The notes: generated by a model from the letters alone, not told the origin. Positions 51,802 to 61,780 are shown, counted from the stretch's first letter. The stretch is 64,000 nucleotides of DNA from Streptococcus oralis subsp. tigurinus AZ_3a (GCA_000344275.1 AORU01000010.1:24341-88340); one strand, 5' to 3'. A program made the numbers and translations.

Positions 51802-51873
51802 AAACACTCCTCCTTTTTCTTTCTCATATCTTTATTCGCAATTTCTACTAAAAGTTTCCCTTTTTCTGCAAAT

Positions 51874-51904
51874 AAAAAACAACATGACTTGCATGTTGCT
51901 TTTT
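51874..51904. terminator. Terminator after acpP
   Basis: CAACATG/CATGTTG forms a hairpin with T runs on both strands, directly next to the acpP stop codon. Confidence 0.8.
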
Positions 51905-51905
51905 G

Positions 51906-52142
51906 CTATTCTTTACTTTTGACAACTGCTACCACATCTACTACACTTTGCAGTTGGTCAATTTCCTCATCACTGATTTCAATTCCGAATTCATCTTCTA
52001 GTGTCAAGACGAACTCCATCAAGTCCACTGAGTCCGCATCTAGGTCATCTTTCAAACTCAAGGCCTCTGTTACGACAAAGTCCTCTCCCTGTCGCTCTTG
52101 GATAATGGTTACAATACGGTCAAAAATTTCTTTTTCTGTCAT
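51906..52142 (-). CDS. acpP: Acyl carrier protein
   Basis: A 77-residue acidic ACP. Ser38 in DLDADSVDLMEFV is the phosphopantetheine site (DSV here instead of the usual DSL). The ATG at 52142 has an AGGAGAATAAA ribosome site and lies four bases after plsX. PlsX uses acyl-ACP, which explains the pairing. A second acyl carrier gene is normally found in the fab cluster of streptococci, so this may be the phospholipid-side carrier. Confidence 0.92.
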   Translation of the reverse strand: MTEKEIFDRIVTIIQERQGEDFVVTEALSLKDDLDADSVDLMEFVLTLEDEFGIEISDEEIDQLQSVVDVVAVVKSKE

Positions 52143-52146
52143 CTTT

Positions 52147-53139
52147 TTATTCTCCTGAAAATTCACGCGCAGTCTGAGCAACTACGTCTGTTTCTAGCAT
52201 GGTACGAACCTGGCGAATCGTACTATACACAGCCTTTGCGTCACTTGAGCCATGAGTCTTGACAACCGGTGCCTTAACACCAAACAAGACTGCTCCACCA
52301 ACATCTGAATAGTTGAGTTGCTTTTTCAAACCTTTAAGGCTATCCTTGAGAAGAAGAGCACCTAGTTTCGCTCGAAGACCACCACCTGTGATAGCTGTCT
52401 TAAGCAAGCCCATGATACCCATGGCTGTCCCCTCAATAGATTTGAGCACAGCGTTTCCCGTGAAACCATCTGCCACAACAACATCCGCAACGCCATTCAT
52501 CAAATCACGCGCTTCCACGTTTCCGACAAAATTCAAGCTTTCATCAGCTGCCAGCAAGGCGTAGGTTTCCTTACGAAGGGGATCACCCTTGCTACTCTCT
52601 GTTCCATTATTGAGCAAACCAACACGTGGTCTCGAAATCCCACGAACATTTTTCGCATAAAAGGAACCCAAAACAGCGTATTGGTGCAGATGATGGGCCG
52701 TATTTTCCGCATTGGCTCCAAGGTCTAGCATGTCAAAGCCTTTGCCATCAATGGTCGGTAAGGTCGACATGAGTCCAGGACGGTCGATATTCTTGATACG
52801 ACCTACAATGAAGAATCCTGCAGCCAACAAGGCACCTGTATTCCCAGCCGAGAGGACAGCGTCTGCCTCTCCTTCTTTGACTGCCTTAGCCGCTAATACC
52901 ATACTGGCATTTTTCTTCTTACGAATAGCTTTTGTAGGTTCATCATCAAAATCAATCTTCTCATCCGTATGGATAATGCTGACACGTTCTATCGCTGTTA
53001 GATATTGCTTGATTTTGCTTTCGTCTCCATAGAGTTGAACCTCAATATCTGAAAAGTCAGCCAGGGCTTGATTGACACCCTCAACGATAGCTTGAGGTGC
53101 ATAATCGCCCCCCATAGCATCTACTGCAATTTTTTTCAT
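52147..53139 (-). CDS. plsX: Phosphate acyltransferase PlsX
   Basis: A 330-residue enzyme that makes acyl-phosphate from acyl-ACP for phosphatidic acid synthesis. It opens [20 protein letters not shown], and has [13 protein letters not shown] near 97, [13 protein letters not shown] near 172 and [14 protein letters not shown] near 220, all family signatures. It overlaps recO by four bases and is followed by acpP. Confidence 0.95.
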   Translation of the reverse strand: MKKIAVDAMGGDYAPQAIVEGVNQALADFSDIEVQLYGDESKIKQYLTAIERVSIIHTDEKIDFDDEPTKAIRKKKNASMVLAAKAVKEGEADAVLSAGNTGALLAAGFFIVGRIKNIDRPGLMSTLPTIDGKGFDMLDLGANAENTAHHLHQYAVLGSFYAKNVRGISRPRVGLLNNGTESSKGDPLRKETYALLAADESLNFVGNVEARDLMNGVADVVVADGFTGNAVLKSIEGTAMGIMGLLKTAITGGGLRAKLGALLLKDSLKGLKKQLNYSDVGGAVLFGVKAPVVKTHGSSDAKAVYSTIRQVRTMLETDVVAQTAREFSGE

Positions 53140-53906
53140 TTGTCTTCCTCTTTTAGTAATTGCCCCCAGTCTGCTAGGGAATCAATAAATTTCTTTGATT
53201 TTAGGTGAATTCCAACATACTCTTCGTAGATTTGGTCTATAAACTTGCGCAAGTCTTGCTTGATTTCAGGCTTGAGCGAAATGGTCTCCAAAGTCTCAAA
53301 ATCAATGGCTTGAAATTGATTGAGTAGATAAGGAATATTGGGATTCAGATGGCAACGTCTCTCATCTTCATGATAATGCTCTGGGCAAAGACAAGCTCCA
53401 TATTTGAAAGAAAAGTCAAAGGCCTGACCGACCCGATGGCAAAAGACACACTCATTAAAATTGAGACTAATTCCAAATCGAGTCAAGATTTGAATTTCAA
53501 AAATATTGGTCAAAACCTGATAATCCAAACCCTCTTCCATCAACTCCAAAGTCTTTTGCAAAAAAGCAAACAAGGGAGCATCCTGCTGATTGTCCTGCAA
53601 ACTAGCATCTGCAAGAGCTGCTACGTAGGTCGCATAGGCCATGACAAAGAGATCGCTATTAATCTTTGAAAAGGTCATCACCTCATGGTAGTCCTCGATA
53701 TAGCTGAGCCCATCATCATTGATTCGCAAGAGAAACCGAGCCAACACCAAGGGTTGAATAACAGGAGCTAGCTTAGACTGACCAGCGTGTTTAACGAAAA
53801 ACATACGTTTGCCAGCCTGCTCAGTAAAAATCTTGACTAACTTGTCATCCTCACGAAAGTTACGATTGTAGAGCACCAAGCCTTGACTCGTGATAGACTG
53901 AATCAT
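53136..53906 (-). CDS. recO: DNA repair protein RecO
   Basis: A 256-residue RecO that loads RecA in gap repair together with RecR. The N-terminal OB fold begins [22 protein letters not shown]. The helical middle part contains a zinc site with CVFCHR near 153 and CLCPEHY near 172. It overlaps the aminotransferase gene by four bases and plsX by four bases, a tight operon. Confidence 0.93.
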   Translation of the reverse strand: MIQSITSQGLVLYNRNFREDDKLVKIFTEQAGKRMFFVKHAGQSKLAPVIQPLVLARFLLRINDDGLSYIEDYHEVMTFSKINSDLFVMAYATYVAALADASLQDNQQDAPLFAFLQKTLELMEEGLDYQVLTNIFEIQILTRFGISLNFNECVFCHRVGQAFDFSFKYGACLCPEHYHEDERRCHLNPNIPYLLNQFQAIDFETLETISLKPEIKQDLRKFIDQIYEEYVGIHLKSKKFIDSLADWGQLLKEEDK

Positions 53907-55072
53907 GCTTCTCTCATGTACTCCTCAAGTCGTTTCATGGCTTCTTTGATTGTCTCCATGCTAGCTGCATAAGATAGGCGGACATAACCTTCCCCGTAAC
54001 GCCCAAAGGCGGCACCAGGAATAAAGGCAACAGCCTTCTTCTGAGCAAAATCCTTCAAAAAGGCAAAGGAATCTTGATTGTAGCCCGCAGGAATCTTAGC
54101 AAAGATATAGAAGGCCCCGTCTGGTTTGATAATCTCAAAACCAAGAGCAGTCATTTTCTCGATGATATAATCTCGACGCTGGATGTATTCCTTCTTCATA
54201 GGTTCCGCATCGTTTTTACCAGCTGTCAAGGCTTCCACCGCAGCATGTTGAGCCATAGTATTTGCAGCAGTCACCAAGTACTGGTGACTCTTAATTAACT
54301 GGGCTGTGAAGATCGCAGGAGCGAAAATCAGACCCAAACGCCAACCTGTCATGGCATGTGATTTAGATAGACCATTGATAATAATAGCCTGATCTCTCAA
54401 CATAGTTCCTAGAGACACATGGGCTTCGCCTGTGTAGGTCAATTCTGAGTAAACCTCATCACAGACAACGAAAATCTCGTACTTGCGTAAAACAGCTGCC
54501 AAGGCTTCCAACTGCTCCCGACTATAGGTAATTCCTGTCGGATTGGCTGGATAGTTGAGAATTACCGCCTTGAGCTTGTCTCCTTGCTCCAAAATAGCAT
54601 TTTCCAACATCTCAGGAGTCAAGACAAATCCATTTTCAGTCGTGTCAATCTCGACAACCTCTGCCCCAACTAGATTGACAATCGGCTCATAACCTGGATA
54701 GGCAGGAGCTGGCAAGAGCACCTTATCTCCCTCTTCCAAAATAGCTGTCAAAGTAGCCGATAAAGCCTCTGTCGCCCCAATTGTAACCAAGATCTCATTT
54801 TCAGGATTGTAATCTAGCTGGTATTTTTCTTTTACAAAATCACTAGCTGCCTGACGTAACGTTAACAGACCACTCATCCCTGTATAGTAGGATTGGTTCT
54901 GGTCAATGGCCCGCTTAGCCGCCTCCTTGACATGATCTGGCGTTGTAAAATCAGGTTCCCCCAAGGTCAAACGCAGGACCCCAGGAATCTCCGAAATAGC
55001 CTGGTCAAACTGGCGAATCAAGGAAACTTGAATCTTATCTAATTGTTTATTAAAGCGCTTAGTTAAGTCCAT
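53903..55072 (-). CDS. araT: PLP-dependent aromatic-type aminotransferase
   Basis: A 389-residue fold-type I aminotransferase. [14 protein letters not shown] opens the active-site region. NYPANPTG near 175 and [12 protein letters not shown] near 200 hold the cofactor, and the Schiff-base lysine is in [13 protein letters not shown] near 232. Lactococcal and streptococcal AraT acts on Phe, Tyr and Trp; some relatives take aspartate or Met, so specificity is inferred. It is first in the operon with recO and plsX. Confidence 0.88.
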   Translation of the reverse strand: MDLTKRFNKQLDKIQVSLIRQFDQAISEIPGVLRLTLGEPDFTTPDHVKEAAKRAIDQNQSYYTGMSGLLTLRQAASDFVKEKYQLDYNPENEILVTIGATEALSATLTAILEEGDKVLLPAPAYPGYEPIVNLVGAEVVEIDTTENGFVLTPEMLENAILEQGDKLKAVILNYPANPTGITYSREQLEALAAVLRKYEIFVVCDEVYSELTYTGEAHVSLGTMLRDQAIIINGLSKSHAMTGWRLGLIFAPAIFTAQLIKSHQYLVTAANTMAQHAAVEALTAGKNDAEPMKKEYIQRRDYIIEKMTALGFEIIKPDGAFYIFAKIPAGYNQDSFAFLKDFAQKKAVAFIPGAAFGRYGEGYVRLSYAASMETIKEAMKRLEEYMREA

Positions 55073-55220
55073 AGATACCTCCTACTCTCAAAACGTATCT
55101 CTATTATACTACAAAAGCCCCCCGACCGCAAAAATACATTATATAATATCTTTCCACTTTCTATTTTACTTTTCCTGTTTACAGGTCTATAATGGTAACA
55201 GATTATGATTGGAGGTTTTT

Positions 55221-56231
55221 ATGTCATTTCTATCAAAAAATGGAGCAGGCATCTTGGCCTGCCTTCTCATTTCTATCATTTCTTGGTTTCTAGGAGGACT
55301 TTTCCCCGTCGTGGGTGCACCCGTTTTTGCAATCTTTATAGGAATGCTCCTACACCCCTGGCTCTCCCCCTACAAACAACTAGATGCAGGTTTGACCTTT
55401 AGTTCCAAAAAATTACTCCAGTATGCTGTTATCTTGCTTGGTTTTGGTCTCAATATCTCGCAAGTCTTTGCAGTTGGACAAACTTCACTCCCTGTCATCC
55501 TATCAACAATTTCAATTTCCTTGATTGTTGCCTACCTCTTCCAGCGCTTCTTTACACTGGATACAAAACTGGCTACCTTGATTGGAGTGGGGTCTTCGAT
55601 CTGTGGAGGTTCTGCCATTGCGGCGACAGCGCCTGTTATCCATGCTAAGGAAAAGGAAGTCGCCCAAGCCATTTCCGTTATCTTTTTCTTCAATATCTTG
55701 GCTGCGCTCATCTTTCCAACTCTAGGAACCTGGCTTCATCTATCCAATGACGGCTTTGCTCTCTTTGCAGGAACTGCGGTCAATGATACTTCTTCTGTAA
55801 CGGCCACAGCTAGTGCCTGGGACAGTCTTTATCAGACCAATACCCTCGAGTCTGCAACCATTGTTAAACTCACGCGCACCTTAGCGATCATTCCCATCAC
55901 TCTCTTCCTCTCCTACTGGCAAAGTCGCCAGCAAGAAAATAAACAAGGCCTACAACTAAAAAAAGTTTTCCCACTTTTTATCCTTTATTTTATCCTGGCC
56001 TCTCTCTTAACGACTCTCCTTACCTCTCTCGGTGTGTCCAGTAGCTTCTTTACCCCTCTCAAACAACTCTCTAAATTCTTTATCATCATGGCCATGAGTG
56101 CTATCGGTCTCAAAACCAATCTGATTGCCATGGTTAGATCCAGTGGCAAATCTATTGTCCTCGGAGCCCTTTGCTGGATTGCTATCATCCTCACCAGCCT
56201 TGGCATGCAAGCATTGATTGGTACTTTATAA
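55221..56231 (+). CDS. UPF0324 (YeiH-type) membrane protein
   Basis: A 336-residue protein with about ten hydrophobic segments starting [19 protein letters not shown]. The conserved [19 protein letters not shown] near 120 and [16 protein letters not shown] near 185 mark the YeiH/YadS family. Members have been linked with sulfonate or sulfite export, but the substrate is unsettled. The ATG at 55221 has GGAGG five bases before it; an in-frame TTG four codons upstream is within that site. It is transcribed alone and divergent from araT. Confidence 0.88.
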   Translation: MSFLSKNGAGILACLLISIISWFLGGLFPVVGAPVFAIFIGMLLHPWLSPYKQLDAGLTFSSKKLLQYAVILLGFGLNISQVFAVGQTSLPVILSTISISLIVAYLFQRFFTLDTKLATLIGVGSSICGGSAIAATAPVIHAKEKEVAQAISVIFFFNILAALIFPTLGTWLHLSNDGFALFAGTAVNDTSSVTATASAWDSLYQTNTLESATIVKLTRTLAIIPITLFLSYWQSRQQENKQGLQLKKVFPLFILYFILASLLTTLLTSLGVSSSFFTPLKQLSKFFIIMAMSAIGLKTNLIAMVRSSGKSIVLGALCWIAIILTSLGMQALIGTL

Positions 56232-56234
56232 TAT

Positions 56235-56261
56235 AAAAAGGTAGCCCATGGCTACCTTTTT
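56235..56261. terminator. Bidirectional terminator
   Basis: AAAAAGGTAGCC/GGCTACCTTTTT is a perfect stem with a three-base loop, shared by the UPF0324 gene and the convergent CoA-binding protein gene. Confidence 0.85.
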
Positions 56262-56697
56262 ATTTCTCAAGAATTAAGCGAGTATGTTCTCTCTTGATAC
56301 AGCGATTCATCACGATGTCATCGCATCCTCCAGCACGCAAGATTTCTTCCGCTTCTAGATTTTCAAGTCCTAATTGCGCCCAAAAAATCTTGGCATCAGC
56401 CTTGAGAAAATCACGCGCCACATCTGGCAAAAACTCGCTCCGTCGGTATACATTGACAATATCCACAGGAAAAGGAATCTCAGCTAGACTCGCATAAGCC
56501 TTTTCTCCCAAGATTTCCCCACCTGCAGCCTTGGGATTAACTGGAATGATTTTATAGCCCCGAGCCTGCATTTCCTTGGTCACTCGATTGCTGGTTGTTT
56601 CCTCACGATCGGACAAGCCCACTACCGCTAACGTTTTACTGGTCGCCAGATACTGACGGATCACACCATCACTTGGATTGATAAATTCTTGGCTCAT
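56260..56697 (-). CDS. CoA-binding domain protein
   Basis: A 145-residue Rossmann-fold protein of the YccU type. TLAVVGLSDREETTSNRVTKE near 20 and IIPVNPKAAGGEILGEKAY near 55 bind CoA. A conserved cysteine is followed by DDIVMNRCIKREH near the end. The role is unknown; such proteins are linked with CoA-thiol redox or acyl-CoA sensing. The ribosome site is AAGGAGG. The final few codons overlap the terminator. Confidence 0.85.
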   Translation of the reverse strand: MSQEFINPSDGVIRQYLATSKTLAVVGLSDREETTSNRVTKEMQARGYKIIPVNPKAAGGEILGEKAYASLAEIPFPVDIVNVYRRSEFLPDVARDFLKADAKIFWAQLGLENLEAEEILRAGGCDDIVMNRCIKREHTRLILEK

Positions 56698-56763
56698 AGA
56701 AATCCTCCTTTTTTCTCAGTATAGCAGATTTTGAAAAGGCTTGCAGATTTTGACTATAAAAAT

Positions 56764-56793
56764 CTCCTAGCAAGAAAAGAAACTTGCTAGGAG
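56764..56793 (-). terminator. Terminator after prs
   Basis: CTCCTAGCAAG/CTTGCTAGGAG is a perfect 11-bp stem with an eight-base loop, followed on the minus strand by ATTTTTAT. Confidence 0.85.
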
Positions 56794-56816
56794 AACTATC
56801 TATTTCAAGTGAAAGA

Positions 56817-57785
56817 TTAAATCTTTTTCTCAATACAAAATAGAGGAGAAAGAGGACGTTTTTCGTGGATACGAACGATGGCATCTCCTAAGAGGTGGGC
56901 AATAGAGATCTGTTCAATCTTATCAATTAAACGCTCTTCTGGCAGGTAGATGGTATCCAAAACAACCAATTTTTTAATAGCTGATTTTTGGATATTATCC
57001 ATAGCGGGACCAGAAAGTACTGGGTGCGTACAGCTTGCATATACTTCAACAGCACCTGCTTCAGCAAGAGCATCCGCCGCATGACAAATAGTTCCAGCTG
57101 TATCAATCATATCGTCAATCAAGATACAAGTCTTACCTTCTACTTTACCAATGATATTCATCACTTCACTGGTATTCATCTTGTCTACACTACGGCGTTT
57201 GTCAATAATCGCAATCGGAGTTTTCAAAAACTCTGCCAACTTACGAGCACGAGTCACCCCACCATGGTCTGGGCTGACAACCACGTAGTCAGATCCAACC
57301 ATACCACGACGTTCAAAATAGTCCGCAATCAAAGGAGCACCCATCAAGTGATCTACAGGAATATCAAAGAATCCCTGAATCTGCGCAGCATGCAAGTCGA
57401 TTGTCAATAAACGATCCACTCCAGCTACTTCAAGCATATTTGCAACAAGTTTTGAAGTGATTGGCTCACGCGCGCGCGCTTTTCTATCCTGACGTGCATA
57501 GCCATAGTAAGGCATAACAACATTGACAGATTCTGCACTGGCACGCTTCAATGCGTCCACCATAATCAAAATTTCAAGTAAATTATCATTTACAGGTGAA
57601 CTCGTTGATTGTAGGATAAAGACGTGTTTTCCACGGATTGATTCTTCGATGTTGACCTGAATCTCCCCATCTGAAAATTGGCGAACAGTCGATTTCCCCA
57701 ACTCTATCCCAATTTCTTGCGCCACACGCTCTGCCAATTCTCTATTAGAAGAAAGGGCAAACAGCTTTAAATCAGAAAAAGACAT
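56817..57785 (-). CDS. prs: Ribose-phosphate pyrophosphokinase
   Basis: A 322-residue PRPP synthetase that makes PRPP from ribose 5-phosphate and ATP, the entry metabolite of the purine genes in this window. [18 protein letters not shown] near 97, [18 protein letters not shown] near 129 and the PRPP loop [13 protein letters not shown] near 215 are all present. Two prs genes are usual in streptococci; this matches the first. It is transcribed alone with its own terminator. Confidence 0.95.
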   Translation of the reverse strand: MSFSDLKLFALSSNRELAERVAQEIGIELGKSTVRQFSDGEIQVNIEESIRGKHVFILQSTSSPVNDNLLEILIMVDALKRASAESVNVVMPYYGYARQDRKARAREPITSKLVANMLEVAGVDRLLTIDLHAAQIQGFFDIPVDHLMGAPLIADYFERRGMVGSDYVVVSPDHGGVTRARKLAEFLKTPIAIIDKRRSVDKMNTSEVMNIIGKVEGKTCILIDDMIDTAGTICHAADALAEAGAVEVYASCTHPVLSGPAMDNIQKSAIKKLVVLDTIYLPEERLIDKIEQISIAHLLGDAIVRIHEKRPLSPLFCIEKKI

Positions 57786-57999
57786 GATTTCCTCCGGTAT
57801 TTATGTATCACTTGTTTTTTACACAACATTTTCCATCTACCATTGTAACGCTTTTCCCTTTATTTTTCAATCAAAAATAAAACAAGAGTAAACATTTATA
57901 CCCTTGTTTTATACTATTTTATATTAGCTATATTAAAACTAAAAATCCTACATTTTAACAATCGATTTTATGCTAGGATGAAATTTTTTCGAGACAAAG

Positions 58000-58494
58000 T
58001 TAGTATACTTCTCTCATACTTCCTGTATCCACATCATAAACAGCACCTGATATAACCACATCATCAGGAATCAGTGGAGATTCTCGAAGCAATTGCATAT
58101 CCTCTCTCACACTCTCTTCAACATCCTGGAATGGTAGAAAATCTTGGTCAGACACATCAACTCCGAGCTCATGTTTCAACTGTTCATGAAAACTTTCATT
58201 TTGAAAGGTTTGAGCTCCACAGTCTGTATGGTGAAGCACTACAATCTCTCTAGTCCCCATTTGTTGCTGGGAAATCACCAGTGAACGAATCATGTCTTCA
58301 GTTACTCGACCACCCGCATTACGCAAGATATGTGCATCTCCAAGTGCCAAACCTAGAGCTTGCGCAACGTGCAGACGTGAGTCCATGCAGGTCACAATAG
58401 CCACTCTGGTTTTGGGTTTGATTGGCAGATTTAACTGTCCGTGTAGGGCAACATAAGCCTGATTGGCTTGCATAAACTGTTCAAAATACGACAC
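58000..58494 (-). CDS. Beta-class carbonic anhydrase
   Basis: A 164-residue zinc enzyme that hydrates CO2. Zinc ligands are Cys36 in VTCMDSR with the Asp38 dyad, His89 and Cys92 in HHTDCGAQ. The short form without N-terminal extension is of the type D plant-like clade. GTG at 58494 has AAGGAGGGA before it, so the longer upstream frame is not used. Bicarbonate from it feeds PurK and other carboxylations. It follows radA after 72 bases and may belong to the same transcript. Confidence 0.9.
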   Translation of the reverse strand: MSYFEQFMQANQAYVALHGQLNLPIKPKTRVAIVTCMDSRLHVAQALGLALGDAHILRNAGGRVTEDMIRSLVISQQQMGTREIVVLHHTDCGAQTFQNESFHEQLKHELGVDVSDQDFLPFQDVEESVREDMQLLRESPLIPDDVVISGAVYDVDTGSMREVY

Positions 58495-58566
58495 GATTCC
58501 CTCCTTGAAAATTTGATAGCCAAATATTTCTCCTATCTTATCATTTTTAAGAAGATTTGTCACGGA

Positions 58567-59928
58567 TTATGCAAAGACCTTTTTCAAAACCTCCTGAATG
58601 GTAGTCACACCAATCACCTGAATTTTCTTGGGCGGAGTGATTCCTGTCAAAGAATTTTTCGGTACATAAATCTTAGTAAAGCCCAGTTTTGCCGCTTCAT
58701 TGATGCGTTGTTCGATACGATTCACGCGCCGAATCTCTCCAGTCAAGCCCAATTCTCCCACAAAACATTCCTGAGGATTGGTAGGCTTGTCCTTGTAACT
58801 AGAAGCAATAGCCACTGCAACGGCTAAGTCAATGGCAGGCTCATCCAATTTCACGCCACCAGCAGATTTGAGATAGGCATCCTGATTTTGCAAGAGAAGC
58901 CCTGCTCGTTTTTCCAAAACAGCCATAATCAGACTTGCACGATTGAAATCAAGTCCTGTCGTTGTACGCTTGGCGTTTCCAAACATGGTTGGTGTTACCA
59001 AAGCCTGAACCTCCGCCAAAATAGGACGGGTCCCTTCCATGGTCACAACGATTGACGAGCCAGTAGCCCCATCCAAACGCTCCTCTAGGAAAACTTGACT
59101 CGGATTGAGCACCTCAACCAATCCGCCCGACTGCATCTCAAAGATGCCAATCTCATTAGTGGAACCAAAACGGTTTTTGACCGCTCTCAAGATACGAAAG
59201 GTATGGTGACGTTCCCCTTCAAAGTAAAGCACTGTATCTACCATATGCTCCAACATACGCGGACCAGCCAAGGTCCCTTCCTTGGTCACATGCCCTACGA
59301 TAAAGATAGCAATGTTATTAGTCTTCGCTAATTGCATGAGTTCAGCCGTTACCTCACGCACCTGAGACACAGACCCCTGCACCCCTGAAATCTCAGGAGA
59401 CATAATCGTCTGGATAGAGTCAATGATGAGAAAATCTGGTTGGATGCGCTCCACCTCAGTTCGAATGCTCTGCATATTGGTTTCTGCATAGAGATAAAAC
59501 TCACTATCGATATCTCCCAAGCGCTCTGCACGGAGTTTAATCTGCTGGGCAGACTCTTCCCCACTGACATAGAGAACAGTCCCTACTTGGGACAGCTGAG
59601 TCGATACTTGTAAGAGAAGGGTTGATTTCCCAATTCCTGGATCCCCACCGATAAGAACGAGACTCCCTGGTACCACTCCACCTCCAAGTACACGGTTGAA
59701 TTCCTCCATCTCTGTCTTGGTTCGATTGACATTGATTGAAGTCACCTCAGCCAGTTTCATGGGCTTTGTTTTCTCACCTGTCAAGGACACACGCGCATTC
59801 TTGACCTCGGCAACCTCAACCTCCTCGACAAAAGAAGACCAAGACCCACAGTTTGGACAGCGCCCTAGATATTTTGGGGAATTATACCCACAATTTTGAC
59901 AAACAAATGTCGCTTTTTTCTTTGCGAT
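58567..59928 (-). CDS. radA: DNA repair/recombination helicase RadA, apparent AUC start
   Basis: A 453-residue RadA, which extends recombination intermediates during transformation and repair. The zinc finger (CQNC at 10-13 and CPNC at 24-27), Walker [11 protein letters not shown] near 95, KNRFGSTNE near 252 and the Lon-like C-terminal domain are all intact. No ATG, GTG or TTG lies between the upstream in-frame TAG and the zinc finger: the first codons are ATC ATC GCA AAG behind AAGAGG. The nearest usual start, GTG at 59790, would remove the zinc finger. I therefore place the start at the second ATC (59928); the first (59931) is an alternative. It is the third gene of a dut-phosphatase-radA unit behind a cin-box. 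Confidence 0.9.
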   Translation of the reverse strand: MAKKKATFVCQNCGYNSPKYLGRCPNCGSWSSFVEEVEVAEVKNARVSLTGEKTKPMKLAEVTSINVNRTKTEMEEFNRVLGGGVVPGSLVLIGGDPGIGKSTLLLQVSTQLSQVGTVLYVSGEESAQQIKLRAERLGDIDSEFYLYAETNMQSIRTEVERIQPDFLIIDSIQTIMSPEISGVQGSVSQVREVTAELMQLAKTNNIAIFIVGHVTKEGTLAGPRMLEHMVDTVLYFEGERHHTFRILRAVKNRFGSTNEIGIFEMQSGGLVEVLNPSQVFLEERLDGATGSSIVVTMEGTRPILAEVQALVTPTMFGNAKRTTTGLDFNRASLIMAVLEKRAGLLLQNQDAYLKSAGGVKLDEPAIDLAVAVAIASSYKDKPTNPQECFVGELGLTGEIRRVNRIEQRINEAAKLGFTKIYVPKNSLTGITPPKKIQVIGVTTIQEVLKKVFA

Positions 59929-59941
59929 GATAAACCTCTTT

Positions 59942-60481
59942 CTATATCTCTAACTCACACTCAATCACTTGGCAAAAATCAATCTTCTCATTTGGCACAA
60001 ACTGGCGCATGAGCATTCCGTGAGTTACAATGATAATAGTTTTATAATTTTTATATTTTTCCAAAGCTCTTAAAAAACGATGACGCATCTCTAAATCAGT
60101 TTCATAGCGATAAGGAGAATCTTCAGATAAACCTCCTTGATGTTTTAGATAATATTCATGAGCTACCAATACACTAGTTAAATCAGAGTTAGTGCCATCT
60201 AAGTCTGGACGCCACTCATGAAAAAACGGCTCCACAAATAAGTCCAATCCTGTTTCAACTGCTATATAATGTGCTGTTTCTAAAGCCCTCGTCACAGACG
60301 ATGAAATAATAATCTCTGCCTTTCCAAAACATGCAGTTTTAGCCACTTCTTTTGCCAGACTGCGACCTTTTTCTGTCAATGGTGCTAAATCACGACCAAA
60401 ACCACTATAGAGTTGCGGATTTTCAAGTTTATCAAGCATACTATAATCTGGCTCCCCGTGACGCACAAAGATAATCTTCAT
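59942..60481 (-). CDS. Histidine phosphatase family protein
   Basis: A 179-residue phosphoglycerate-mutase-like phosphatase. It opens [13 protein letters not shown], where the histidine takes the phosphate. Two later signature parts are [13 protein letters not shown] near 80 and [11 protein letters not shown] near 157 with the second histidine. The substrate is not known. The ATG at 60481 lies one base after the dut stop, so it is coupled to dut. It is followed at once by radA. Confidence 0.88.
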   Translation of the reverse strand: MKIIFVRHGEPDYSMLDKLENPQLYSGFGRDLAPLTEKGRSLAKEVAKTACFGKAEIIISSSVTRALETAHYIAVETGLDLFVEPFFHEWRPDLDGTNSDLTSVLVAHEYYLKHQGGLSEDSPYRYETDLEMRHRFLRALEKYKNYKTIIIVTHGMLMRQFVPNEKIDFCQVIECELEI

Positions 60482-60482
60482 C

Positions 60483-60926
60483 CTAGTGCCCAGTCGATCC
60501 AAATCCACCAGTCCGCACGCCATCAGCTGCATCTCCATCTGCAATTAAGAAAGGCGCAAAGACAGCCTGAACCACACGTTCCCCAACTTCGAGAACCACT
60601 TCCTGGTCAGTAATATTTTTCATCTGAGCAAAGATATGTCCCTCATTCCCAGGATTGCCATAATAATCCCCATCAATAACGCCAACAGAGTTAATCAAAA
60701 CCAGACCCTTCTTGCGAGGGTTTGATGAACGGTCATAGAGATAGAGCACTTCTGTCGGTTGCATATAGGCCTTAACACCTGTCGGAACCAAGACAATCTC
60801 TCCTGGCGCAATCACAGTGCGTTCCGCAACCTTTAAGTCGTAACCAGCCGCGTGAGCTGTCTCACGCTTCGGTAGTAAATTTTCATCTGTAAAACTCGAA
60901 ACCAATTCAAAACCACGAATTTTCAT
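60483..60926 (-). CDS. dut: dUTP diphosphatase
   Basis: A 147-residue trimeric dUTPase that hydrolyses dUTP to dUMP. AGYDLKVAE near 28, LYDRSSNPRKKG near 64, GVIDGDYYGN near 82 and the C-terminal GGFGSTGH, which closes over the active site, are the family motifs. It is the first gene of the dut-phosphatase-radA unit. A TTCGAATA cin-box about 50 bases upstream fits the known late-competence induction of this operon in the pneumococcus. Confidence 0.95.
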   Translation of the reverse strand: MKIRGFELVSSFTDENLLPKRETAHAAGYDLKVAERTVIAPGEIVLVPTGVKAYMQPTEVLYLYDRSSNPRKKGLVLINSVGVIDGDYYGNPGNEGHIFAQMKNITDQEVVLEVGERVVQAVFAPFLIADGDAADGVRTGGFGSTGH

Positions 60927-60975
60927 ATTTTTCTCTTTTCTATAATCATTTATTCTAGGCTATTTTATCTTATTT

Positions 60976-60983
60976 ATTCGAAA
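60976..60983 (-). promoter_or_regulatory. Cin-box (SigX promoter element) upstream of dut
   Basis: TTCGAATA on the minus strand, preceded by a run of T, one base from the consensus TACGAATA. It lies 50 bases upstream of dut. I recall the dut-radA operon as a late competence operon in S. pneumoniae, so this variant is probably functional, which also supports the reading of the similar boxes at 51711 and 51833. Confidence 0.75.
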
Positions 60984-60989
60984 AAAGCA

Positions 60990-61071
60990 CGAAAAAAGAG
61001 CACACAATTCACACTCGCTTAGGGCTGCTGGATTCCTCCCCTGACCCGCTTCACGCAGAACTGTTGCTCCA
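60990..61071 (-). ncRNA. ffs: Signal recognition particle RNA (small bacterial type)
   Basis: The minus strand contains the SRP domain IV core GGTCAGGGGAGGAATCCAGC followed by AGCCCTAAGCGA, which is the streptococcal form of the conserved asymmetric and symmetric loops. The ends GAGCA and TGCTC pair, and a T run ends the RNA. A promoter with extended -10 (TGGTATAAT, 61083-61078 for the hexamer) lies just upstream; transcription would start near 61071. It lies between tadA and dut, close to tadA as in other Firmicutes. Confidence 0.9.
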
Positions 61072-61112
61072 CTATTTATTATACCACATTACCCTCGGTT
61101 TTTAAAGAGAAA

Positions 61113-61580
61113 TTATTTTTTCCGTCGATTTCGGAAAAAGTCCTGCATAATCGCTGCACACTCACTCTCCAAAACTCCCGTTTCAACCTCTACACGATGA
61201 TTGAGACGCTCATCTGTCAAAATATCGTACAAACTTCCAGCTGCACCAAATTTCTGATTCTTAGCCCCATAGACCACCTTTGGTATACGAGCTAGCCCAA
61301 TCGCCCCACTACACATGACACAAGGCTCAATGGTCACAAAAAGGGTACAATCCAGCAGACGCCAACTTTCTTCACTCACGTTCGCATTCTCTATGGCCAT
61401 GATTTCTGCATGCATAACCGCCCGTTGCAACTCCTCGCGCGCATTATGCCCCCTCCCAATGATTTCTCCATCCTTAACAATCACACAACCAATTGGAATT
61501 TCATCGTGTTCTAAAGCAATCTCAGCCTCTCTCAAAGCCTCTCTCATAAAGGCTTCTTTTTCTTCAACTGTATAATTCAT
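61113..61580 (-). CDS. tadA: tRNA-specific adenosine deaminase
   Basis: A 155-residue enzyme that converts A34 to inosine in tRNA-Arg(ACG). Zinc ligands and catalytic Glu lie in VMHAEIMAIE near 56 and PCVMCSGAIGLARI near 86. The C-terminal FFRNRRKK end is typical. It is followed by the SRP RNA gene on the same strand. Confidence 0.95.
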   Translation of the reverse strand: MNYTVEEKEAFMREALREAEIALEHDEIPIGCVIVKDGEIIGRGHNAREELQRAVMHAEIMAIENANVSEESWRLLDCTLFVTIEPCVMCSGAIGLARIPKVVYGAKNQKFGAAGSLYDILTDERLNHRVEVETGVLESECAAIMQDFFRNRRKK

Positions 61581-61634
61581 CGTTCTTCTCTTTTCCTACT
61601 TGTCGATTTTATTATTATATCATGATTCTCAACA

Positions 61635-61660
61635 TAAAAAAAGCCACCCAATGGGGTGAC
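61635..61660 (-). terminator. Terminator after purA
   Basis: GTCACCC/GGGTGGC form a 7-bp stem (one wobble pair) with a CATT loop, followed on the minus strand by seven T. Confidence 0.75.
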
Positions 61661-61677
61661 TTAATAGGGAGATTATT

Positions 61678-61743
61678 ATGAAAAAGAAAAGTTTAGGATA
61701 TTTGTTACAACAAGTTAGGAGGTCTTCTTGTAACTGTCTATAG
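61678..61743 (+). other. Possible 21-residue micro-ORF
   Basis: ATG at 61678 behind AGGGAG encodes MKKKSLGYLLQQVRRSSCNCL and stops at TAG. It is on the plus strand between the purA terminator and purA. The basic, partly hydrophobic product and the good ribosome site are suggestive, but no promoter or homologue is known to me. Confidence 0.3.
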
Positions 61744-61780
61744 TATATCCAACCTGTCTTAAACTAATCTTAAAAATCTC

